Shown: positions 57,806 through 64,000 of the stretch, in pieces
Numbering within the stretch: position 1 is the stretch's first letter
Layout: each line of letters opens with the position of its first letter
DNA from: Epiperipatus broadwayi
Taxonomy: Eukaryota > Onychophora > Udeonychophora > Euonychophora > Peripatidae
Assembly: GCA_028023455.1 (NCBI GenBank)
Contig: JAQFVV010000001.1
Coordinates: 26,716,426 to 26,780,425, forward strand
DNA length: 64,000 nucleotides
Direction of reading: 5' to 3'
The notes under the pieces: model-generated
What the model was told of the DNA's origin: nothing
Database searches by the model: none
The model's input: the letters and a program-made list of their open reading frames with translations, nothing else
Made by a program: the position numbers and the translations under genes

Positions 57806-59549
57806 TATCAAAACGATAAATAATCACCAATATATGTATTTTGTTACTTTAAACATATAAATATTGTAATGGTCAGATAAGCATGTTTCAATGATTTATA
57901 TTTATATATAATTAATTTGGATATCAGCTGACTTTAAATACCAGGAAATAGACAAGCACACGTTTTTAATACTATTTTATTTAATAGAATAATGATGACT
58001 ACTATGCACAGTTACTATTTGCAATACCTGGCTAGATCACAAAGAATATAAGTTACTTCTGATAAAAAATATAGACCATACAATATTAAACTTAAAGAGG
58101 CTAATACATCATGACGTCAATTGTTTAATTACAAAATATAATTGATGCTGACATATAACTTACTTTTCTTTTAACAATCTCTTGTATATTATTGTTTTAT
58201 TTCACAGACACACGTGAAAACAATAATTACTTATAAAATATCCAAGATTTCATTGCTAAAATTTAATCTGAATCTTCAATTGCACTGTAATATTAATATG
58301 GTTATACAATCAAGTACATTTGACATATAGTACACCTCAAATTTTAATAAAATATAACTATATTCAGATAAAATTATAAATATAAGACATTTATTTGACT
58401 CATAAGTTTTCCAATATAGACACATAAATATACTTAATCCAATAAACATAATCACCACACCTTTCTGCAAATAACTATAAGAAATGATCATTTTTAGATC
58501 CAAATTCCAATTTACTAAAATGACAGAAATGGCTCATTTTAAGTCCAGTCCCTAATTTATTAAAACAAATAAGATAAATCCTCCCATACAGACATATTAA
58601 ACTATTTGTCAGTGAACAAACAACTGCATATATATTCTATAAGTTTCCCTTCATAAAATCTAATTCTCAACAATCAAATGTAGGGTTAACTACAAGCAAA
58701 TAAACCGATGGATACAATTAAATCATTAATTATTTTATACTTACAAATTTATATGTAGATATATTTCATTTAAAATGAATATTACATTTAACATAATTAT
58801 CATTACTTATTTATTTTTTTGAACTGACAATTTCTATAAAATAATATTTGGTTTGCATTTATTACAAGTTTTTTACAAAATGTTAACATAACATATACAT
58901 AATGCAGAGCTAAACCATTCATAAGATATAGAATATTAGTGTTAAATATAAACTTAAAATAGTTATGATAAAGTTTAAACAGTCCATTTAAACATAAAAC
59001 TTACAAAGCAATATATGCGTAGTTGTTTTCTTCTTGATGAGAAGTATTAAATAATTATTTTGTCACCAATAAATATACTTTAATAGACTCAGCTTTGCAG
59101 TTTGAAATAAGCATTATTCCTTCATTTTCACCAGTTTTACTCAAACACATCATGTGAAGTTTTTCAGATGTCCAGGTTAGATTAGTAGATGGCCTTCTTT
59201 TACTCACTAAGCATACAAGGTCTTATTGTGGTTTGAATAAAATGAGAATCCAATATAAAAGCCATAAGGAAAAAAAAATTGATTTACATAACTTTGACTT
59301 CTTTCTGTTTTTTTTTTTTTTTAGATTTAAATTGATTAATTTGCAAAATACTTTAATTGCCTTAAAAAATATTTATTTTTAATCCTTTATCTAATTGCAT
59401 TCTTTGTCAAGAGAGTTTTGAATTTTTTTCTTCATTGAAATGAATTATACATTGCTCACTTCAATTTCTCAAAATTTGAAACAAAAGCAAAAAAAAAAGA
59501 TTGTAATTGATTTTTTTGTCTTTTCCCTTTATTTTCTTTTTACTCACAT
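57806..59549. other. AT-rich sequence, nothing identified
   Basis: No domain-bearing frame. No LTR could be recognised for the decayed Gypsy element whose 3' end lies at about 59550. Confidence 0.4.
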
Positions 59550-59554
59550 GGCTT

Positions 59555-60340
59555 CAAACTTCTGGCATTATATATACCTTTTATGTCATCTTTATCTTCT
59601 AGTAAAAATGCAGTTTCCCTGTTTATGTAGAATTTCAAATGGGCCATTATATAAAAAAAAAAAATGTGTTCACTTATCTGTGGTTTGCTGGCGCTTGGTT
59701 ATCTATACATAGTCACCAATACAGAATTGATGATTTATTATTGCTTTGGACCTATCTTTGTTCACCCCTTTTCTTCATTTTACTTCTAGTTATATTCTTT
59801 ATTTATACTCTCTGTGATAACAGGCATTGGGGTTTTTATTAAGATTCACTCATGCTTTCCATAATGAAGCCTTAGAGGAGTAAAACTTGTATGAATAATC
59901 CAATTCCTATAATTAACCACTATATTCATTTGTTTCATCCATACATGATAATTATTGGTGTCTAAATAAATCCTGAAATTTGATTGAGCTCATGCATAAC
60001 TCTCTCACAAGGATATAATTGAAGGTTATGTAGATATTAATATGTATTTAATTGCATTTTGTTCTAACCAGCTTTTCCATTTACCTAATGTAAATGGAGT
60101 GTGGTCAGTTAAAATATTTTTGGATTTTCCCACAGTAGGAATTTGTTGATCTCTTAGAATCCTAATAGTTGATTTAATATCTACTTTCCTGTTGAGATAT
60201 GCCATGACATATTTGGAAATTATGTCAAACACAACTACTAAGTATCTAAACTGCCTAAATTCTGAAAGAAATACATAGTAGACAATACCTAAGTTTGTTG
60301 GGTCCATGTGGAAAAATTGAATGAAGAAAACCAGCATAAG
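59555..60340 (-). pseudogene. Gypsy integrase (decayed copy)
   Basis: Frame 60337-60026 holds the core FHMDPTNLG, RYLVVVFDIISKYVMAY and KNILTDHTPF (second Asp). In another frame near 59970-60010 come YPCERVMHEL with the catalytic Glu, then about 59560-59660 YNGPFEILHKQGN and a CQKFEAM-like tail. The zinc-binding part was not located. Confidence 0.75.
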
Positions 60341-60697
60341 ATTGGCTGACAGGTTTAGCTTTTAAACAGATTATGTAGGTTTGTAATAGTCAATATCTGC
60401 ATATATATCTCAGGCAACTGAAATAATGCATGCAAAATATGGACCATAATGGTCATGCAGGCAATGTACAAACATAATTTATTCCTGATGCCTGCTAGTA
60501 TTAGTACTTTCCATGGGTTCTCTTCATAATTAGTTTTATATAAACAATTTTATATAAGGCTATATTTTTTTTACATTTTATAATAGATGGCATGATGTTA
60601 ACTGTTGTTTAAAATAAAATAAAATAAAATAATATTGTGATATTGGGTAACATTGTCTTGTAGTTTATTCAGCTATCTTAAGTTTTCCTCCACCAAC

Positions 60698-61099
60698 TCA
60701 TCCACTGTTAATGATGCAGCTGCAAGAATCAAATGATTTATGCTGAAGTGTTGAGGAGATATTTGAATTCGTATGATGACTTAAGACATCAGCTACTGTA
60801 TTTTCTTTTTCCGAGGAGTATTTTACCTTGTACAGGAATTCCTGTAAAAATAATCTCCATTTGATGAGATTATCAGTATTCATTTGGCATTTATTCAAAA
60901 GCTCCAAGTGTTTGTGTTCAATAATAATGATCACTTCAGAACAAGGTAGAAAATGCTTAAATTTTTGAAATGCCCAGATTATAACAAGAGACTGAATAAT
61001 TAAGCTTGACTCTTTTGAGTGCATGGCTAATGAAGTATAAAACATGATATTGTTGGGCATAACTAATTTGAAAATATCACCACACCTAAACCAGACCAA
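60698..61099 (-). pseudogene. Gypsy RNase H region (decayed copy)
   Basis: 133 codons: LVIIWAFQKFKHFLPCSEVI, IIIEHKHLELLNKCQM (usual TDHK changed to EHK), KWRLFLQEFLYKVKYS and ENTVADVLSHH. It matches the RNase H to tether stretch of the better element. Confidence 0.75.
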
Positions 61100-62210
61100 C
61101 TACTATCAGTTTGGATTTAAAAGGGCAGGAAAAAATCAGGATATACTAATATAACCTGATTTAAGATCTCAGTTTTGACACAATATAATTTTTATTCATG
61201 TTTATTAGACCAACCCCATTGACAGCCTTTAGTAAGCAATTTGTAAAGAGACTTGGTATCTTGAGAAAAATTCTCATAAAATTTACAATAAAAATTTCAG
61301 TTCTAAAAAGGACTGCAATTGTTTCTTAGATCTAGGTGTTGGAAAGTCAATGTCTTCTGTTGCACTGTTTTATCAGGGTGAGGATGGATTCTGTCTTGTT
61401 CTACTAGATGATCTAAAAAGGTGAATTCATGAGTTATATGACAGGTATTTTTTTGAGGCTGATTTTAATATTCTTCGCATAATATTCTTCCAAAAGTCAT
61501 AAATAATGAAGGTGCTGCTTAAGATTTTAGGAGGCAATCCCATCATCCACATATGAGTACTATTTTCACTTCTCTGACAGCACTCAGTCAAGACATCTTA
61601 GAAAACCTGCATCACTATTAACAAGACCAAAGGTTATGTAATTGAAAACATAACTTTGATACCAGAAAGCTATGTATTTTTCAATCTTGAAGGTGCGAGA
61701 GTATCTGACAATGGCTGGAAGTCAGGTTAAAGGTTGTGAAGATTAATTTACCTTTAAATCATATCAAAAGATCATTAACATATGAGGCAGTGGCATTTAA
61801 TTCTCTTGCATCAAGATACCTCACATTATCATCTTTTTTATTATTATTAATCAGCAGAGTGTTATAGGGTGGTGGACACTTCTGTAACACCCTATTCCAT
61901 TATGTTGTATTTGTGGTTCGACTTCATCTCTGTATTAATATGGTATGGGATATGATCTACTTTGAAACTGTTCTTTCATTTGTATTCTATGAATATATAC
62001 ACTCATAATACCTGGTTCATTTGAAAAAAACATTTAAATAAGTCGTAAAAAAATTTTCTGCCTCATAGAATGTTACATACCCTAGACTCTTAACTTATTT
62101 TCAATGTCTAATTCTGGGAGATAGCCAATAGCATTGTCATTAACCCACTTAAATTCTATTTTTCCATCTTTACACCACAATTTCTTTTCTATATAATCTA
62201 AGATGCATTG
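61100..62210 (-). pseudogene. Gypsy reverse transcriptase (decayed copy)
   Basis: Frames are short. The catalytic YVDDGIAS is readable at 61554-61531 and TFLDHLVEQDRIHPHPDKTV, with QQKTLTF after it, near 61430-61350. N-terminal RT motifs are largely destroyed. Confidence 0.65.
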
Positions 62211-62693
62211 CTACTGAACCAAAAAGTTTGATTCCAGGATACTTTCATATATCAAACCATGCACAGGTTTTGTAGCTAAAGTACCAATTTGTAGGCCTAA
62301 CCATCTTTTCTTGGTTTTCAGCTTAACATGTATTTCATTGGTCAAATCAACATATGTATGGCAGAATGTTAGAGTGAGAATTTTTAACCCATTTTCTTCA
62401 AGTTTGTCTAATGTCATTTCTGACATGATAGACATCTGGCTTCTAGTATCAATAAATGCCTGGAGATGTATTTCTTCAATCTTTATTATCAAAATTGGAT
62501 AGGTTTGTGTTACTTGAAATGGAAAATGATCATCATCATTGAAGATTATAATGGATGGATAATATCTCCACACTTCTCTATTGTATTGAATGTTCCTATT
62601 TTTTGTCGCAAACTGCAAAGGAAAAAATGCCCCAACAGAGTTCTCATTAGTTTTCTTGAACTGTGGATTAATCACTTTCATAATGTTGTTCAC
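62211..62693 (-). pseudogene. Gypsy protease region (decayed copy)
   Basis: 160 open codons; HLQAFIDTRSQMSIMSEM matches the protease active site, but the usual D-S/T-G reads DTR, losing the glycine. LVHGLIYESILESNFL-like sequence matches the second protease motif (LGADFL). Confidence 0.7.
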
Positions 62694-62704
62694 CCCTGTT
62701 TGGA

Positions 62705-62800
62705 GCTTATTTTCATCATATGGTCTTTTTCCCAGTGGCTTCTCAAAATAAAGCTTATTTCCATCATATGGTCTTTTTCCCAGTGCCTTCTCAAAATAAA
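62705..62800 (-). repeat. 48-bp in-frame tandem duplication
   Basis: GCTTATTT(T/C)CATCATATGG with CTTTTTCCCAGTG(G/C)C occurs at 62705 and 62753; it encodes two 16-residue repeats (KLYFEKxLGKRPYDxN) upstream of the protease. Confidence 0.7.
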
Positions 62801-62829
62801 GTTTATCTTAAATGGGAATGTATTTTCTT

Positions 62830-64000
62830 TTGTTGAAATTTCTTTTGGTCAGATTTGTTAAAATTTTTAGTATAAGTGCTGGTATGAAATGATTCATGGA
62901 ATTGCTTGTATGCTGTGATTCATGATGAGACCTTTCACCTGGATAAGATACTTCCAGGTCTAAGCCTCCCAGTAGATCTCCCGTTCTTTCAATAGTCAAC
63001 CAGTTATTAGCCATCATGATGTGTTGAATATTAACTGCAAATTATGCTTTTTAAGATGCACAATACAGCTTTCTGACATGGGAAACACTGTTAAGTGCTC
63101 TTAATCTTGCCACCTAGCTCCTAAAAAAGTATGACAAACTTTCACCAGTGCTTGCCTTGTATCAATCTTGAGATACCTGCTGCAGCACATTATCCTAATA
63201 CTCCTCAATCCAAAAGATTTGTAGCATTGCCTCTTCATATTCATCATAGATATATGGATGGTGATATCTTGAGTTTCATTAATACTTGACTGCACGAGAA
63301 AAATAATTTATAGCAATATTTTTTTCATTATCTGTTAAGCTATGAAATGCAAATAGTTCAGAGAGTGCATTTAAATAGATCAGTGGATTTCCAAAGGGCA
63401 ATCTTTTGAAGACCTTCAGCCTGTTAGCATGGTTATGGATATGATTATCCTTTTTTTTCTTTTTGATTTTTGTTGGCTGGTTACCTATATAGGGTTGCTT
63501 CACTTATCCATGTCTATTTAGCAAAATACCATTGTTATGACAGTGCTCCACCTCAATTTCCTTCTTTTATAATCTATAGATAGTGCATGCATGGGCTCTT
63601 CTAAATTTTCATTACATCTTTTACAATTGGTGTATCACTTGATTATAAAGTTTTACTATAACTTCCATTTCTGTTTTCTGCTGATTTATTTGATACAACA
63701 TCTTTTGCTCTGTTTGTTTATCTCTGATTTCTTGACATTTATACATTTCCATCTCAAACTATTGGCACTTAGTTTCTATGAGGTGCTGTGTTTCTTTGAG
63801 TTGTTTTGTCTATTACTGTTTATTTTTTAAAATTTTCTCCAGCATCACTTTTATTTCTTCTTTTGCATGAATATGGTTTTCTTTCATACTTTGCTTTATT
63901 TGCTCCATCTGTTCATCTGTTTTATGCTAATATTCTTGCAAGTTTTTAGTCTAATTTTTCTAACTTTTGGTCAAAATGTTTTTTTTATTATTATTACTTC
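62830..64000 (-). pseudogene. Gypsy gag (decayed copy, 5' part outside window)
   Basis: 63503-63279 carries LKVFKRLPFGNPLIYLNALS and LFAFHSLTDNEKNIAINYF, the start of the capsid block (compare LKVFKGFLNEAPTEHLRSLE). 63295-63101 includes LKIDTRQALVKVCHTFLGA. From 63580 to 64000 broken frames are rich in E, K and Q, as expected of the gag coiled coil. Confidence 0.65.

Larger units (their letters stand above)
59550..64000 (-). mobile_element. Decayed Gypsy element, minus strand, runs off the window
   Basis: Gag coiled coil and capsid (64000-62830), protease, RT, RNase H and integrase down to the GPY/F tail at about 59560, in Gypsy order on the minus strand. Sequence motifs are close to the element at 44.9-50.4 kb (for example PCERVMHEL against PCERIMREL, LYNGPFEIL against KYDGPFVIV). 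Every domain is broken. No LTR seen on the left; the right end is outside the window. Confidence 0.8.

Overview
The window is about 64 kb of very AT-rich nuclear DNA from a eukaryote, almost certainly an invertebrate animal. It contains RTE-like and I/Jockey-type LINEs with APE endonucleases, Penelope-like elements (PLEs) with a GIY-YIG endonuclease, Ty3/Gypsy LTR retrotransposons, TIR DNA transposons and long gene-free AT-rich stretches. I see no bacterial operons, no CRISPR array, no rRNA and no convincing tRNA gene. I cannot name the species. No intact host gene is evident; the only candidates are a relatively GC-rich fragment near 13.9-14.6 kb and a short coding-like segment near 6.9-7.2 kb that is present twice.

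Layout. 0.5-3.8 kb: one RTE-like LINE whose 5' half (endonuclease) is inverted relative to its 3' half (reverse transcriptase). 4.8-5.5 kb: two related short repeats carrying hammerhead-ribozyme-like motifs. 6.26-13.5 kb: a Gypsy-type element with ~2.5 kb LTRs in inverted orientation, enclosing an intact short gag ORF and the integrase tail. 15.2-17.05 kb: a 1.83 kb TIR transposon with an 8-bp target duplication and two internal tandem arrays. 17.4-20.3 kb: two repeats of one family with a second hammerhead type. 21.4-25.5 kb: an RTE relic, then two PLE copies head to head, one interrupted by a ~350-bp tandem/inverted satellite. 25.6-26.7 kb: a gag-like relic. 27-31.7 kb: mostly featureless. 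31.8-32.55 kb: another RTE relic with a hairpin MITE. 32.57-39.4 kb: a PLE interrupted by a full LINE and by a second, ~345-bp satellite. 41.7-53.7 kb: a nearly complete Gypsy element with unusually long (2.6-2.7 kb) LTRs and a broken gag-pol. 57.3-57.8 kb: a duplicated repeat. 59.55-64 kb: a decayed Gypsy element on the minus strand, running off the window end.

The elements are nested: LINE and satellites inside PLEs, a MITE inside an RTE fragment, LTR relics next to LTRs. Nearly every coding region carries stops or frameshifts, so this is a retroelement graveyard rather than an expressed locus. The most interesting parts are the self-cleaving-ribozyme motifs, which are associated elsewhere with PLEs and retrozymes, the inverted-LTR Gypsy element, the 5'-inverted LINE and the satellites of similar period lodged in two PLE copies. 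All alignments were made by eye; no percent identity or database match was computed.
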